Source: Acetatifactor aquisgranensis (GTDB taxonomy: Bacteria; Bacillota; Clostridia; Lachnospirales; Lachnospiraceae). Taken from it: DNA of 64,000 bases. The stretch is taken from positions 1-64,000 of the forward strand of contig NZ_CALPDH010000029.1 of the NCBI RefSeq assembly GCF_943193215.1, in the 5' to 3' direction. How positions within the stretch are numbered: the first letter of the stretch is position 1; each line of letters starts with the position of its first letter. This document shows positions 24,089-33,681 of this stretch, piece by piece. The notes below the pieces were generated by a model. It worked only from the letters and a program-made list of their open reading frames with translations. It ran no database searches and was not told the DNA's origin. The position numbers and the translations under genes were made by a program.

Positions 24089-25477
24089 TTAAAAATCAAA
24101 TTTATCCGCGAAATAGGCATCCAAGTCCTTGATTGCGACTCTCTCCTGCTCCATGGAGTCACGGAAGCGCACGGTGACGCAGCCGTCCGTCTCAGAGTCG
24201 AAGTCATAGGTGACGCAGAACGGCGTACCGATTTCATCCTGACGGCGGTATCTCTTGCCGATATTCCCCCTGTCGTCATACTCGCAGTTGTATTTCTTGG
24301 AAAGCTGTGCGTAAATCTTCTCAGCGCCCTCACCCAGCTTCTTGGAAAGAGGCAGCACGCCGATTTTCACGGGCGCCAGCGCGGGATGGAAACGAAGCAC
24401 GGTGCGCATGTCGCCGCCCTCCAGCTCCTCCTCGTCATAAGCCGCGCACAGGAAAGCCAGCACTACCCTGTCCGCGCCCAGGGACGGCTCGATGACATAA
24501 GGTATGTACTTCTCTTTCTTCTCATCATCAAAATAGGACATATCCTCCCCGGAGGTATTGGCGTGCTGGGTCAGGTCATAGTCCGTCCTGTCGGCAATCC
24601 CCCACAGCTCTCCCCAGCCAAAGGGGAACAGGAACTCGATATCCGTGGTCCCTTTGCTGTAGAAGCACAGTTCCTCAGGGCTGTGGTCGCGCAGCCGCAT
24701 CTCGTCCTCCTTGATGCCCAAAGCCAGCAGCCAGTCCCTGCAGAAGCCTCTCCAGTACTGGAACCACTCCAGATCCGTGCCCGGCTCACAGAAGAATTCC
24801 AGCTCCATCTGCTCAAATTCTCTGGTGCGGAATGTGAAATTGCCCGGCGTAATCTCATTGCGGAAAGACTTTCCTATCTGGCCGATGCCGAAAGGAATCT
24901 TCTTCCGGGAAGTCCTCTGCACATTCTTGAAGTTCACGAATATGCCCTGGGCTGTCTCAGGGCGCAGATATACCACGCTCTTGGCGTCCTCTGTGACGCC
25001 CTGGAACGTCTTGAACATCAGATTGAACTGGCGGATGTCCGTAAAGCTGTGCTTGCCGCAGCCAGGACAGGGGATATTGTTCTCCTCCACGAAATCTTTC
25101 ATCTTCTCCTGGCTCCAGGAGTCCACGCTCTCCTCCAGCTGGATATTCTTCTCCGCGCAGTAATCCTCTATCAGCTTATCCGCCCGGAAACGCTCATGGC
25201 ACTCCCTGCAGTCCATCAGCGGATCCGAGAAGCCGCCCAGATGGCCGCTGGCCACCCATGTCTGGGGGTTCATCAGAATCGCACAGTCCACGCCTACATT
25301 GTAAGGATTCTCCTGCACGAATTTCTGCCACCACGCCTTTTTTACATTATTCTTCAGTTCAACGCCTAAATTGCCGTAATCCCATGTGTTGGCAAGGCCG
25401 CCGTATATCTCCGAACCCGGATAGATGAAGCCTCTCGCTTTCGCCAGCGCCACGATTTTGTCCATTGTCTTTTCCAT
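24089..25477 (-). CDS. glyQS: Glycine--tRNA ligase, dimeric class II type
   Basis: A 462-residue glycyl-tRNA synthetase of the single-chain alpha2 form. Class II motifs are seen: FRNEITPGNFTFRTREFEQME (motif 2) and the motif 3 region PYVIEPSLGADR. The opening KARGFIYPGSEIYGGLANTWDYG is typical. The C-terminal anticodon-binding domain starts near 365 (PVKIGVLPLSKK). The length fits. It charges tRNA-Gly. No T-box leader fits in the 30-bp gap after the upstream gene, so it is expressed from a longer transcript. Confidence 0.96.
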   Translation of the reverse strand: MEKTMDKIVALAKARGFIYPGSEIYGGLANTWDYGNLGVELKNNVKKAWWQKFVQENPYNVGVDCAILMNPQTWVASGHLGGFSDPLMDCRECHERFRADKLIEDYCAEKNIQLEESVDSWSQEKMKDFVEENNIPCPGCGKHSFTDIRQFNLMFKTFQGVTEDAKSVVYLRPETAQGIFVNFKNVQRTSRKKIPFGIGQIGKSFRNEITPGNFTFRTREFEQMELEFFCEPGTDLEWFQYWRGFCRDWLLALGIKEDEMRLRDHSPEELCFYSKGTTDIEFLFPFGWGELWGIADRTDYDLTQHANTSGEDMSYFDDEKKEKYIPYVIEPSLGADRVVLAFLCAAYDEEELEGGDMRTVLRFHPALAPVKIGVLPLSKKLGEGAEKIYAQLSKKYNCEYDDRGNIGKRYRRQDEIGTPFCVTYDFDSETDGCVTVRFRDSMEQERVAIKDLDAYFADKFDF

Positions 25478-25507
25478 ATCGAAATCATACCTTTCTGTCT
25501 TCTATAT

Positions 25508-26116
25508 TTACTGATACAAAATGCACACAGTTCCTTCCGCACCCGATGTATTGATGCTGCCGTCCGAATTCACGGACGCCCCCTCGCTGATATAAGTCAC
25601 CTTTCCGGGACAGTAGACGTTGCCCCTGATATCCGTAATCAGCACACTGCTGCCCGTGTCCTGTTTCACCTGCTCTTCCGAAAGCGGCGCGTTATCTTTT
25701 ACACTCTTTAAGGCCGCCCCGTCCATGCGTCCCTCTCCGGCCGCACCGGATGCAGTCCCAAAGTAAATCTCCTCCCCAAGGAACGCGGCCGCGCTCTCCC
25801 ATCCGTCAAAACGGTAGGCCACCACGACCTTTCCGCTGCCGTCCTCCAGCGCTTCCACCTTTTCCACAGCCACAGCGTCCGATTTTCCTGACGTGCTGTT
25901 GAACCGGGCCGCTTCCTCTCTGGCCATATCCTGGAGCTCTGAGAGGACATAATCTGTATGATCGAACACTCCCACCTGCCATACGGTGACTCCTCCCTCC
26001 TTGTCCACAGCTACAGAAGGGGTATCCACGATATCCGGCACCTTAGCCACCCCGCAGCCCGCAAGGAATACGACGCACAGGCAAAGTATTGCCGCAAGTC
26101 TTCCATATTTTCTCAT
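25508..26116 (-). CDS. Putative lipoprotein (202 aa)
   Basis: A 202-residue exported protein. A signal peptide with hydrophobic core (about 7-18) ends in the lipobox LAGC, with Cys21 as the lipid anchor. The mature part is acidic and probably beta-rich, with no Pfam-like motif I can name. GGAGG precedes the ATG. It lies 30 bp before glyQS and about 90 bp after recO, in the same direction. It may be a cell-envelope protein that shares this transcript by chance. Confidence 0.7.
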   Translation of the reverse strand: MRKYGRLAAILCLCVVFLAGCGVAKVPDIVDTPSVAVDKEGGVTVWQVGVFDHTDYVLSELQDMAREEAARFNSTSGKSDAVAVEKVEALEDGSGKVVVAYRFDGWESAAAFLGEEIYFGTASGAAGEGRMDGAALKSVKDNAPLSEEQVKQDTGSSVLITDIRGNVYCPGKVTYISEGASVNSDGSINTSGAEGTVCILYQ

Positions 26117-26204
26117 TATCGTACTAATCCTCCCAAATTTTCAAGGAGTTGTTAAAACTATTTTTAACAATTCCATAGTATTGTACCAAAAACAATTCGC
26201 TTTT

Positions 26205-26882
26205 TCAACACAGAGTTTGCAGAACTTCGAGACTTTTGAACTGATGCCCCGCAAAACGCTTCATATATCTGTCTGCCACAGCCTGCAGCTGCCCAAGGAC
26301 GCTGTTCGTCACATTGAAAGTATAAAGCTTCTCAACAGGGCTGGACGTTATGTAACGCAGCGCATACAGAGTGGAATCCTCCGCCTCGCCTGCCCCTGCC
26401 AGTTCCGCGAAAGCCTCTTTCGTGAAATCCCTGGGGAACTCTCCATTGACAGCCATGGTCCTGCATTCAAAGATACAACGCACCAGCGGGTTCGGCAGGG
26501 AAGCGGCGCAGAGCGCCCGGAGCGACTGATACAGCAGCTTCATCATCTCCCGCTCGTCATTGCCCTCTCTGGTGCAGAAATCCGTCACCTCGGCAAAGTA
26601 CATGCCGTAACAGGCGCCGATGTAATCTGACCGGAGTTCCTCAAAATAATTCTTCACATCCGCCTCGGAGAGGGTGTAAGAACTCCTGCCCTCGTACAGC
26701 TTGAAGTTCCCAAAGGAAAAAGGGATAGTGGCCGCTGCCAGACGGCTGCCCGGCTTTCTGGCTCCTCTGGCGAAAGCCGCCACTTTCCCTTTCTCCCTAG
26801 TCAAAAGGCTGATACGCCTGTCGTACTCCCCCGCCGGGCTCTGCTTCAGTATGATTCCTGTCACCCATATATAGTCCTGCAT
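26205..26882 (-). CDS. recO: DNA repair protein RecO
   Basis: A 225-residue RecO that helps RecR load RecA on single-stranded DNA covered by SSB. The N-terminal OB fold is clear: WVTGIILKQSPAGEYDRRISLLTREKGKV and ARGARKPGS (about 5-48). The C-terminal helical part (about 80-225) follows. Many RecO proteins are about 240-255 residues with a zinc Cys4; I see no complete Cys4 here. The start lies inside the yqzL-like gene. The usual Firmicutes order, with yqzL and era next to it, is kept. Confidence 0.9.
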   Translation of the reverse strand: MQDYIWVTGIILKQSPAGEYDRRISLLTREKGKVAAFARGARKPGSRLAAATIPFSFGNFKLYEGRSSYTLSEADVKNYFEELRSDYIGACYGMYFAEVTDFCTREGNDEREMMKLLYQSLRALCAASLPNPLVRCIFECRTMAVNGEFPRDFTKEAFAELAGAGEAEDSTLYALRYITSSPVEKLYTFNVTNSVLGQLQAVADRYMKRFAGHQFKSLEVLQTLC

Positions 26883-26985
26883 GATCGCCCTTTTCGGTCT
26901 GCTCCTGCCTTACATTCGACACAAAAGACAGATAATCCTCCACTTTTCCGCTGCTCTCGAATTGCTTCCAGTATATTTCTTTCAT
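26797..26985 (-). CDS. YqzL-like small protein overlapping recO
   Basis: A 62-residue protein beginning MKEIYWKQFESSGKVEDYL, matching the short YqzL family (about 45-50 residues in Bacillus) found just upstream of recO. AGGAGGATGCAG precedes the ATG. Its 3' end overlaps the start of recO by 86 bp in another frame, so the two are probably translationally coupled. The C-terminal 25 residues read through recO's start and look unconstrained. The function of YqzL is not known. Confidence 0.7.
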   Translation of the reverse strand: MKEIYWKQFESSGKVEDYLSFVSNVRQEQTEKGDHAGLYMGDRNHTEAEPGGGVRQAYQPFD

Positions 26986-27071
26986 TTCTGCATCCTCCTC
27001 AGTACCAAACTTCCCATAGTAGAGTCTGCATTTTTAATGTTTTATATTCGTTCTTTTCCTGGCAGGTCTTT

Positions 27072-27986
27072 CTAGGCGTTGCCTGAGATATCCTTCTGAT
27101 TATAGCCGAAATTCCGCAGGAGATAGTCGCTGTCGCGCCAGTCTTTGCGCACTTTTACAAAGATTTTCAGGTTCACCTGCATCTCCAGCATCTCCTCGAT
27201 ATCTTTCCTGGCCGCGCTGCCGATTTTTTTCAGCATCAGTCCGCCTTTTCCGATGATGATTCCCTTATGCGAATCCTTCTCGCAGGTGATGGCCGCCTCG
27301 ATGTGGCAGATTTTGTCAGTTTCCTGCATGGATTCCACGCTCACGGCGATTCCGTGGGGAACCTCGTCCTCCAGCAGGCAAAGTGCTTTCTCTCTGATCA
27401 TCTCTGCCACAATCTGGCGCATGGGCTGATCCGTGATCGTATCCTCGTCAAAGAATGCCGGCCCCTCAGGCAGATAATTGAAGATGCACTTCACCAGCTC
27501 GTCCGTATTGTCCCCTTTCAAAGCGGACACCGGCACGATTTCCGCACAGTCCAGCGCTTTGCGGTAGGTGTCTATGAATACAAGTATGTCATCTTTTTTC
27601 ACAGTGTCTGTCTTATTGATGACCAGGATGACAGGAGCTTTCACTTTCTTCAGTTCCTCGATGATATGCCTCTCTCCTGCCCCGATGAAGTTGGAGGGCT
27701 CCACCAGCCACAGGATGACGTCCACCTGGTCTAAAGTGGTCTCCGCCGCGCTCACCATGTACTCGCCCAGCTTATTCTTGGACTTATGGATGCCCGGCGT
27801 ATCTACGAACACAATCTGTCCCTCCTCCGTGGTCAGCACTGTCCTGATACGGTTGCGGGTAGTCTGGGGCTTGTTGGATGTGATGGCTATCTTCTGCCCG
27901 ATCAAATGGTTCATCAGCGTGGACTTTCCCACGTTCGGCCTGCCAATCAAGGTGACAAAGCCTGATTTGTACGATTTATTCTCCAT
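27072..27986 (-). CDS. era: GTPase Era
   Basis: A 304-residue ribosome-assembly GTPase that binds 16S rRNA. G1 is GRPNVGKST (about 15-23), G3 is DTPG (about 63), G4 is NKTD (about 125). The C-terminal KH domain carries GIIIGKGGLMLKKIG (about 240). Length matches the family. GAGGTAG precedes the ATG. It is upstream of yqzL and recO in the same direction, as in many Firmicutes. Confidence 0.97.
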   Translation of the reverse strand: MENKSYKSGFVTLIGRPNVGKSTLMNHLIGQKIAITSNKPQTTRNRIRTVLTTEEGQIVFVDTPGIHKSKNKLGEYMVSAAETTLDQVDVILWLVEPSNFIGAGERHIIEELKKVKAPVILVINKTDTVKKDDILVFIDTYRKALDCAEIVPVSALKGDNTDELVKCIFNYLPEGPAFFDEDTITDQPMRQIVAEMIREKALCLLEDEVPHGIAVSVESMQETDKICHIEAAITCEKDSHKGIIIGKGGLMLKKIGSAARKDIEEMLEMQVNLKIFVKVRKDWRDSDYLLRNFGYNQKDISGNA

Positions 27987-28125
27987 TTCTACCTCATTTG
28001 TCTGTGTTTTTTACATCTAAGCTACATCTCATCATTATACAAGAGCTTTCCGGAAAAATCAATTGTGTATCTATCTTTTTTCACTTTACCGTCATCTGTC
28101 AGGCCCCCCGGCGTCCCGTCCGGCC

Positions 28126-29217
28126 TTATTCTTTCTCTTTTCCGTCGTTCTGCGGAGATGCGCCGGCCTCCCATTCCTGCATCCGCGCCCTCCGGGCCTG
28201 CATCCCGGCCTCCGCCTCGCGCTCTTTTTCCTCTTTCTTCCTGATGCGTTTCGCCCGGGCTTTCTTACAGCACACTGCAATGACCGCAATCACAATGCCC
28301 CAGATCACCAGATAGGGAATATGCGTCAAGAACCAGATGGCCAGCTCCATCACGCCGTCCCCGATGTCCCGCAGGCTCCTCATGAAGCCATCCGCGATTC
28401 TTTTTCCCGGGCCTGGCTCTTTTTCCTGCATATCCGTCAGCTCCCTGACCTCGGACACATTTAATTCCACAGTGCTGTAGTCTATCAGATTGTCCATTGT
28501 GCGCAGTTTGGACTCCATGCTCTCCAGCTGATAGCGGACCTCCGACAGGCGTTCCTCCAGCGTGATGATCTCTTCTATCGTTTCCGCCCGCTCCAGGAAC
28601 TCCAGCAGCCTCTCCTGCTCCGTGCGCAGGGTATTCCTGCGGCTCTCCATGTCCACATAGGACAGCGTCACATCCTCCACATTGTCATGGCGTCTGACCA
28701 CATTGCTGATGTCCGACACGTTCTGCAGGAAAGAATTCAGCTTTGCCGCCGGAATCCGGATGGTCAGATTCGCATAGCGGGAGGCGGCATAATTTGAATA
28801 GCTGCTGCCGTTATAGGTCTCCATGCTCTCTATGTAACCGCCCATATCCCGGACCTGCGTCTCGAGAGAGGACATCATCTGCTCGAATTCCTTTGTCTCC
28901 ACCTCCAGGCTCACGGTCTGAATCAGCTTCCGGCCCTCCGGGACTCCCGCGCTTTCAGAGGCGCCCTCCTCTGCGGCTGCGGAATCGGCAGCTTCATATT
29001 CAAGGCCCTCCTCCATGTCATACATGCCGCCGCCCATATCATAGACAGCACCGGCGCTGTTCTGGCTGCTTTTATCTGTGTTCACGGAAACTCCGCCATC
29101 GGCGCCGCAGCCCGTGTACATGACTGCTGCCAGAATGCACAGCAGCGCTGCCGCCCGCTGCCTCAGATTCCTGTTTCTCCCTCTCCGTTTTCCGCTTTCC
29201 CTGCTTTCTTTTTTCAT
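28126..29217 (-). CDS. DUF4349 lipoprotein with membrane anchor
   Basis: A 363-residue protein. After a basic N-terminus, a hydrophobic segment ends in YTGC (Cys37), a lipobox. DUF4349 covers about 115-300: an N-terminal alpha/beta part (IQTVSLEVETKEFEQM), then a coiled-coil region (LLEFLERAETIEEIITLEERL) and a strand STVELNVSEV. A transmembrane helix at about 315-335 (YLVIWGIVIAVIAVCC) and a basic tail close it. The family's role is unknown, probably envelope-related. The ATG at 29217 follows GGAGG; a frame to 29274 lacks support. Confidence 0.85.
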   Translation of the reverse strand: MKKESRESGKRRGRNRNLRQRAAALLCILAAVMYTGCGADGGVSVNTDKSSQNSAGAVYDMGGGMYDMEEGLEYEAADSAAAEEGASESAGVPEGRKLIQTVSLEVETKEFEQMMSSLETQVRDMGGYIESMETYNGSSYSNYAASRYANLTIRIPAAKLNSFLQNVSDISNVVRRHDNVEDVTLSYVDMESRRNTLRTEQERLLEFLERAETIEEIITLEERLSEVRYQLESMESKLRTMDNLIDYSTVELNVSEVRELTDMQEKEPGPGKRIADGFMRSLRDIGDGVMELAIWFLTHIPYLVIWGIVIAVIAVCCKKARAKRIRKKEEKEREAEAGMQARRARMQEWEAGASPQNDGKEKE

Positions 29218-29338
29218 AACTCCCTCCTGTCCTGTTCCCGCTTTTGGAAACTGTTCTGTATACGCCATATACAATGCGACCGAGGCACTCTGCCTTGACA
29301 GAAATGCCCCGGTCTTATGTTATTATGGACGCCAGAAA

Positions 29339-32254
29339 TCAGGAAAGGTTCTCCAGTATCATGAATTTATCCGCTTCCGCCTTGATTTTCTGTTCACTTC
29401 CCACCACGCAGAGGAAATCGTCCTTCATGAAAGCTCTGATATACTCCGCCAGGCCGCGGATGTCGTCAGGCGTCGCCGCGATGACCTCATCCCGTTCTTT
29501 CTGAATCATGTCATATGTCAGGCCGCTCATATAGGCATCCCTGGAACGGCGCCCTTTGGCAGCCGCAGTCAAAGGCATGTCCAGCTGGCTGAAAGTTCCG
29601 ATGATATACTGGGTCATGGTCCGCTCGTCCGCGTCATAGGCCTCGATGAAATCTGCCGCCTCTTCATACACGTCAATGGTCTGTCCCAGGTTCGGGTCGC
29701 GGTAGGATACGAAATAGCAGTCGCCCGTCCTCGCAAATCCGCACATGCAGCCATACGCACCGCCCTTGACGCGGATGTTCGTCCACAGATACTCATATCC
29801 CATCATCACGCCAAGAACCTTAAGCGCTCCCCTGTATGGAAGGCCTTTCTTCAGGAAATTGCCGGCACGGCATACATACTGCACCTGTCCGGGGGTCATG
29901 AATCCTTCGTTCTTCCGGGATACCTCCGGCTCATAGCTCCCTTTCTCCACCTCACATGTGAACAGCTTCTCCTTCAGGGCCGCAATGGAAGGCTCCAGGG
30001 CTTCAAAGGCCTTTCTGTCCCCGGTAAAGTCCACAATCAGGTTTTCCGGGCGGAAAATCATTTTGCACAGCGTCTCCAGCCGCTGGCTCAAAAGCTCTCC
30101 CCCGGCCTCGAAATCTTTCTCCAGCCCGGACGCCAGACGGTACTGCCCCACGCCCGTCAGAGCATCGTTCACCGCGCCCTTAGCGTCGCCGTAGGAAAGC
30201 GCCCTGGTGACAGCCACGCTGTGTCCGGATTCCAGCATGTATTCCCGATACCTGGAATTATTCTCCGCCAGAATCTCTTTCAGTCTCTTTTTGTCCGTGA
30301 ATTTGCTGGTCAGTATCAGCTCTTCCATCAGCTCCAGGGCCCTGGACAGATTATCATACAGAGCCTTGGTACAGACCTCCATGAAAAAGGTATAGCGGCC
30401 GGGATCCTCCACATTTGCGTATCCAAGGCCGGACACTGTCAGGTCGCCGGCGGCCAGATTGATTTCATTGCTCAGTTCCGCATAGGAATAATGGGCCGTA
30501 TCCACATGGCAGAACACATTCTGCAGGATACCTATATAAGGAAAATACTCCGCCGGAACATCCTTTACCTCAAACATCAGACGCAGATACCCGATGCCGT
30601 TGGTAAACACCTCATGATACAGCGCCTTGCCTCCCGCCAGGCTTCTCTCCTCATTTACCAAAGGAGCCGCCTCCCTCTTCATATCCTCTCTGTTCAGCAG
30701 GGGAATCTTCGCCCGGTTCTCCGGCAAATCCTCGTCCTCTCTGAAAGCGTTCAGCGCATCCATCATGCCATGAATGCCGGTAATCTCTTCCTCAGACAGA
30801 CTTTTCCTGATATCCGCCAGCTTCCCGGCCAGTTTCTCTTCCTGCCTGACCGCCAGCCCTTCCTTAGGCTGCAGGATCACCATGGCCGCATGGGAATTCT
30901 CCAGCAGATATTCTTTCACCAGCTTCTCGAAATATCCCTCCTCCACCTTTGCCCGAAGTTTCGCGTATGTCTCATTGGCCTCGATGTGGATGAAAGGCTT
31001 GCTGTCGTCATATACCCAGCTGCCCAGAGCCTGCAGGCCGTACATCAGCCCTTTGGGGAAACTCCCGAAGTCTGCCTCTCTGTAGCGGAACTCAAAGTGG
31101 TTGATTGCCGCCAGCAGGGCTTTTTTGTCAAATCCTTTTTCCACGATTCCCGCAAGGGTCTCCCGGATGGTGGCCCCGAACTCCTCTTCCCTGGCCAGGG
31201 AAGTGCCTTTGGCTACCACGCCGAAATAAGGCTGCTTCAGGTCATTGTCATAGATGCTGAACACATCCTTACCTATCCCTTTGTCAATCAGCGCTTTCTT
31301 CAAGGGAGCGCCCGGTACGGTGCAGAGGACAAAATCCAGAATCTGGAACGCCACATAAAGCTCCCTGTCCAGATTGTTCCCCACAGCCTGGCACCATGCC
31401 AGATAGGTGTTCTCATCGGCGTCCTCACCCTCGCTGACGGGGAATTCCCTCACTCTGCGCACCGGCCGGGCAAAGGGCGCTTCCGCCGTCACCTCCGACT
31501 CCACTTTCAGGGCTTCGAAAGAAGACAGATAATGCTCGTCGATGAACTGCAGCTTCTCGGCCATGTCCATATTGCCATAGAGATAGATATAGCTGTTGGA
31601 GGGATGGTAATAGGTCCTGTGGAAATCCAGGAACTGCTCATAGGTCAGTTCCGGGATTGCCTCCGGGTCTCCGCCGGATTCACAGGCGTATGTGGTGTGG
31701 GGGTAGAGGGCCGTGCTGATCTCCCGGTACAGCACGCTGTCCGGCGAGGAAAACGCTCCTTTCATCTCATTATAGACTACGCCGTTGTAGGAAAGCTTCC
31801 CCTCCTCATCCAGTTCATAATGCCAGCCCTCCTGGCGGAAGATGGCTTCTTTCTCATAGATATTGGGATAGAACACCGCGTCCAGATACACATGCATCAG
31901 ATTCTGGAAATCCTTGTCGTTGCAGCTGGCCACCGGGTAGACCGTGCGGTCCGGGTAAGTCATGGCATTCAGGAAAGTATTCAGGGAACCCTTTGCCAGC
32001 TCGATGAAGGGATCCTTGATGGGGAATTCCTTTGAGCCGCAGAGCACGGAGTGCTCCAGGATATGGGCCACGCCGGTGGAGTCCTTGGGCGTGGTGCGAA
32101 ATCCGATATAGAAAACCTTGTTGTCGTCATCATTGGATATCAGAGCCAGCCTGGCTCCGGTCTTCTTATGCCGGCACAGATAGGTCACGCTGTCGATGTC
32201 CGCTATCTTCCTTTTTTCGATAATCTCATAGCTCGTCAAATCTTCTACCCTCAT
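29339..32254 (-). CDS. M16C insulinase-family metallopeptidase
   Basis: A 971-residue two-part zinc peptidase of the presequence-protease (Cym1/PreP) type. The inverted zinc motif HILEH (residues about 64-68), in VAHILEHSVLCGSKEFP, binds metal with a later Glu. The protein contains the typical four M16 units in a closed shell. It degrades short peptides in the cytosol; no signal peptide is visible. Length fits the family (about 970). GGAGCG precedes the ATG. It is 32 bp past a small unknown gene in the same direction. Confidence 0.92.
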   Translation of the reverse strand: MRVEDLTSYEIIEKRKIADIDSVTYLCRHKKTGARLALISNDDDNKVFYIGFRTTPKDSTGVAHILEHSVLCGSKEFPIKDPFIELAKGSLNTFLNAMTYPDRTVYPVASCNDKDFQNLMHVYLDAVFYPNIYEKEAIFRQEGWHYELDEEGKLSYNGVVYNEMKGAFSSPDSVLYREISTALYPHTTYACESGGDPEAIPELTYEQFLDFHRTYYHPSNSYIYLYGNMDMAEKLQFIDEHYLSSFEALKVESEVTAEAPFARPVRRVREFPVSEGEDADENTYLAWCQAVGNNLDRELYVAFQILDFVLCTVPGAPLKKALIDKGIGKDVFSIYDNDLKQPYFGVVAKGTSLAREEEFGATIRETLAGIVEKGFDKKALLAAINHFEFRYREADFGSFPKGLMYGLQALGSWVYDDSKPFIHIEANETYAKLRAKVEEGYFEKLVKEYLLENSHAAMVILQPKEGLAVRQEEKLAGKLADIRKSLSEEEITGIHGMMDALNAFREDEDLPENRAKIPLLNREDMKREAAPLVNEERSLAGGKALYHEVFTNGIGYLRLMFEVKDVPAEYFPYIGILQNVFCHVDTAHYSYAELSNEINLAAGDLTVSGLGYANVEDPGRYTFFMEVCTKALYDNLSRALELMEELILTSKFTDKKRLKEILAENNSRYREYMLESGHSVAVTRALSYGDAKGAVNDALTGVGQYRLASGLEKDFEAGGELLSQRLETLCKMIFRPENLIVDFTGDRKAFEALEPSIAALKEKLFTCEVEKGSYEPEVSRKNEGFMTPGQVQYVCRAGNFLKKGLPYRGALKVLGVMMGYEYLWTNIRVKGGAYGCMCGFARTGDCYFVSYRDPNLGQTIDVYEEAADFIEAYDADERTMTQYIIGTFSQLDMPLTAAAKGRRSRDAYMSGLTYDMIQKERDEVIAATPDDIRGLAEYIRAFMKDDFLCVVGSEQKIKAEADKFMILENLS

Positions 32255-32285
32255 TTTTTACGCTCCTTTTCTCTCAAATCTGCCA

Positions 32286-32738
32286 TTATAGTCCTAACAG
32301 CGCCAGTTTGCTGACGCTCACTTCCTGTATCACAAAGCCCTGCTGCTCTTTCAGGGCGGGCGGGGTGTCCGCAAGCTCCTCCACCGTGAGCAGCTTCGTC
32401 ACATAGCGCTTCTTTCCGGCGCCGCGTGCCCCGCGTCCCTCTTCGCCGCCGAAGCCGAAGAGGGGCTTCTTCTCCTGGATGACGTTCACCTTGACCCTTG
32501 CTTTCATCTGCCTGTAGATTTTTACCAGAAAACTGTCCGGCGCCAGATAGTACAGATGGGTCTCCAACGTATCTTCCAGGTCCGCCCCGGGCAGGATATA
32601 CCGCTCCATGATCAGGCGGAACTTAAAGGGAATCTCCTCATCGTCCAGAAGCTCCCTGAACGTATATTTGCTGCCCACATATAGCCGGGAGGTGTCCTGC
32701 ATGCTGTATTTATAATCCTCGTATATTTTCTTTTCCAT
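32286..32738 (-). CDS. Hypothetical protein (150 aa)
   Basis: A soluble 150-residue protein. The first 90 residues look helical (YTFRELLDDEEIPFKFRL). A Gly/Arg-rich linker (GGEEGRGARGAGKKR) leads to a C-terminal beta-like segment. No family is recognised. The ATG at 32738 is chosen because GGAGAGAAGT precedes it. It lies about 60 bp after the sigma-like gene and 32 bp before the M16C gene, in the same direction, and may belong to the same transcript. Confidence 0.6.
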   Translation of the reverse strand: MEKKIYEDYKYSMQDTSRLYVGSKYTFRELLDDEEIPFKFRLIMERYILPGADLEDTLETHLYYLAPDSFLVKIYRQMKARVKVNVIQEKKPLFGFGGEEGRGARGAGKKRYVTKLLTVEELADTPPALKEQQGFVIQEVSVSKLALLGL

Positions 32739-32796
32739 ACTTCTCTCCACGCCAGTCCTATATCCTGCCGACATCCGGGAAATCCGTTCTGCGGAT

Positions 32797-33573
32797 TCAT
32801 CCGTCAATGTCCTCTATCTGGTGCCCGCTTACACGCATTGCGTCCCGGATGGCTTTCGCGGACAGGCCTGTCTCCTCCATCAGCTCCTCCGGCGTCACCT
32901 TTCTGCGCAGTTCCTGCGCCAGCTCCCCCGCCTTATCGGCCACCCGGTTCACCTTGTCGGCGATTTTTCTGTCATTCTTCTCGGTATCCGCGCGCTCCCT
33001 GATGCATTCCTCGCAGGCATCCATAATGCGCTTGACCAGCATCCCCCGGACCTCCGAGGGCTTCCCGAAAAATGGCTCGGCCTCCGCGCTTCTGTCGGCC
33101 TCTCCCATCCTGGCCAGCATCTCCACGCTTACCGCCAGAGCCACATTGCCCTCTCCGATCAAATCCTCCAGGGCCACGCCCTGTCCCGCGTAGAGTCTGG
33201 CGATATCCGCCACCTCCCGCAGGTAACTCTCCGTCAGTAACTGCCCTGCGGCCTTGTCTCCTGCCATGACCGACATGGCGTAAGCCTCTCTCTGTCCGTC
33301 ACTGTATACAGGCAGAGCCTCTATCTCATCCAGATACATCTGCAGATAGTCTCTCTCCTCGTCAGTGAGGAACGCATCCTGGTCCGGCGGCTCCTCCCCG
33401 ATGCCCACATTGCGCTTCCGCAGATATTCGAATACCATCTCCAGCTGGTTTTCCTTTAGATCCAGCCCGGCGAATTCGCTCCTCACCTGCTCCTCACTGA
33501 CGCAGTTTCCCTGCTCTTTCGCAAGCCTGCGCACTCTTTCAAGAGTCTGCGCAAAAATAATTTCCTGATTCAC
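32797..33573 (-). CDS. Sigma-70-like protein without region 4
   Basis: A 258-residue protein. The N-terminal part (about 1-65) resembles region 1.1 of primary sigma factors. Sigma region 2 is seen at about 105-165 (YLREVADIARLYAGQGVALEDLI then GEGNVALAVSVE), and region 3 at about 205-255 (VTPEELMEETGLSAKAIRDAM). No region 4 follows, so -35 recognition would be missing. It may be an anti-activator, a decayed sigma factor or a specialised one. The GTG at 33573 is chosen because AAGGAGAGG precedes it. The role is open. Confidence 0.7.
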   Translation of the reverse strand: MNQEIIFAQTLERVRRLAKEQGNCVSEEQVRSEFAGLDLKENQLEMVFEYLRKRNVGIGEEPPDQDAFLTDEERDYLQMYLDEIEALPVYSDGQREAYAMSVMAGDKAAGQLLTESYLREVADIARLYAGQGVALEDLIGEGNVALAVSVEMLARMGEADRSAEAEPFFGKPSEVRGMLVKRIMDACEECIRERADTEKNDRKIADKVNRVADKAGELAQELRRKVTPEELMEETGLSAKAIRDAMRVSGHQIEDIDG

Positions 33574-33681
33574 TTGCCTCTCCTTTTCCCTTAATGGCAC
33601 AAACAATCGGTGAAAACCCGGAAGAATGCCTGCACATAGCGAACCTTGTTCGCTTGGGCATTCTTAATTCTTCTCACCCTT

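Noticed and set aside
24089..25507. T-box leader before glyQS
   Set aside because: Only 30 bp separate it from the upstream gene, too short for a T-box.
29078..32035. Plus-strand frame of 985 codons opposite the M16C gene
   Set aside because: Antisense to a clear peptidase gene in GC-rich DNA; composition is a shadow of it.
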